A stretch of 6,614 nt of DNA. Origin: an uncultured Actinomyces sp. (GTDB lineage Bacteria > Actinomycetota > Actinomycetes > Actinomycetales > Actinomycetaceae). Positions 6,392 to 6,614 of this stretch are shown one piece after another (positions within the stretch are counted from its first letter, which is position 1; each line of letters begins with the position of its first letter). The DNA lies in contig CALEXZ010000075.1 of the NCBI GenBank assembly GCA_937926195.1, forward strand, positions 1 to 6,614, read 5' to 3'. The notes beneath the pieces are model-generated. The model ran no database searches. It saw nothing but the letters and a program-made list of their open reading frames with translations, and was not told the origin of the DNA. A program made the translations under genes and the position numbers.

Positions 6392-6483
6392 GGGGTGTGA
6401 CACGAATACGTGCCCGAGCTCAGCGCCGCCCCGCAGACCAACCCCTCGACCATGTGGCACATGCCACACTCCTGGGGTGTGAC
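6392..6483 (+). repeat. 10-bp direct repeat GGGGTGTGAC, two copies
   Basis: The sequence GGGGTGTGAC occurs identically at 6392-6401 and 6474-6483, 82 bases apart, flanking the palindrome at 6451-6468. Being non-coding and exact, the pair could be sites for one DNA-binding protein serving the two divergent promoters; chance is not excluded. Confidence 0.45.
6451..6468. promoter_or_regulatory. Compact palindrome, possible operator in divergent region
   Basis: Two overlapping symmetries are present: CATGTG-G-CACATG (6451-6463, perfect six-base arms) and TGTGGCA-CA-TGCCACA (6453-6468, perfect seven-base arms). The site lies about 80 bases upstream of the rmuC start and about 145 bases upstream of the right edge, a plausible place for a dimeric regulator. 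No regulator can be named. Confidence 0.4.
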
Positions 6484-6556
6484 GATGCATGCCTCCGTGG
6501 CGTCCTTCATGCAGCGTTGTCTTTCGCCTCGCGGCTGACTGATGCGCTGCAAGACC

Positions 6557-6579
6557 GTTCCCATGTCCGGTTGGGGAAC
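6557..6579 (+). promoter_or_regulatory. Inverted repeat in the leader of the right-hand gene
   Basis: GTTCCC (6557-6562) and GGGAAC (6574-6579) form six-base arms around an 11-base spacer, 25 bases before the Shine-Dalgarno sequence at the window edge. It could be an operator or a weak leader hairpin. Short arms make this a low-confidence call. Confidence 0.3.
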
Positions 6580-6603
6580 ATCTCCACCTCATCGGACCTT
6601 CTC

Positions 6604-6610
6604 GGAGGAA
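6604..6610 (+). promoter_or_regulatory. Strong ribosome binding site for a gene starting beyond the right edge
   Basis: GGAGGAA is a near-perfect Shine-Dalgarno sequence, with only four bases (GACA) left before the window ends. A start codon is therefore expected at or within a few bases after 6614 on the plus strand. The gene itself cannot be seen. This is the best-formed ribosome site noticed in the window, pointing to a well-translated gene. Confidence 0.6.
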
Positions 6611-6614
6611 GACA

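Larger units (their letters stand above)
6375..6614. other. Divergent non-coding region upstream of rmuC and of a plus-strand gene beyond the window
   Basis: About 240 bases without a credible gene. Short open frames exist here on the minus strand but are rich in Cys, His and Arg, lack family features and partly overlap rmuC. Base composition is visibly less GC-rich than the coding parts. It contains a 10-base direct repeat, a compact palindrome, an inverted repeat and, at the right edge, a Shine-Dalgarno sequence, each listed separately. TATTCG on the minus strand (6408-6403) is a weak -10-like match 28 bases before the rmuC start, but no -35 match accompanies it. On the plus strand TTGTCT at 6517-6522 is a -35-like hexamer without a convincing -10 partner. 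Confidence 0.6.

Noticed and set aside
6403..6408. TATTCG as a -10 promoter element for rmuC
   Set aside because: Weak hexamer with GC-rich sequence where a -35 should be; kept only as a remark in the divergent-region entry.
6259..6592. Overlapping short minus-strand frames upstream of rmuC
   Set aside because: Rich in Cys, His, Trp and Arg, partly overlapping rmuC in another frame, with no recognisable domain and no ribosome site.

Overview
The window is very GC-rich (third codon positions almost all G or C), and its genes are tightly packed with 1-4 base overlaps or gaps. The protein families and codon use fit a high-GC actinobacterium. The actinobacterial-type XseA N-terminus (a PENPWP stretch) and the gene set make Actinomyces or a close relative my best guess, but no rRNA or other marker is present to prove it.

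Layout. (1) Positions 1-3577, plus strand, hold the 3' end of a sugar-uptake operon. It contains the C-terminal part of an extracellular solute-binding protein of an ABC transporter, a complete GH32 beta-fructosidase without a signal peptide, and a LacI-family repressor. The first junction is an ATGA overlap and the second a one-base gap, so these are almost certainly one transcript. The logic is: the binding protein captures a fructose-containing oligosaccharide outside the cell, permeases encoded upstream of the window import it, the GH32 enzyme cuts it in the cytoplasm, and the repressor senses the sugar. The operator and promoter lie upstream, outside the window.

(2) Positions 3578-3709 are a short spacer between convergent genes. 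It is unusually structured: a hairpin, three 13-bp tandem repeats, then a G-quadruplex-type G-run array. (3) Positions 3710-6374, minus strand, carry rmuC followed by xseA, two nucleic-acid-metabolism genes. They are separated by 4 bp, or overlap by 53 bp, depending on the xseA start. The small-subunit gene xseB, which often follows xseA, is not here; the sugar operon occupies that position.

(4) Positions 6375-6614 are a non-coding divergent region with a palindrome, a 10-bp direct repeat and an inverted repeat. It ends in a strong Shine-Dalgarno sequence for a plus-strand gene that should begin at or just after the window edge.

No mobile element, CRISPR array, tRNA or rRNA is visible. I see no clearly new multi-gene system. 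The best second looks are the structured convergent spacer, the missing xseB, the RDH catalytic-motif variant in the GH32 enzyme, and the Gly-X repeat inserted in RmuC.
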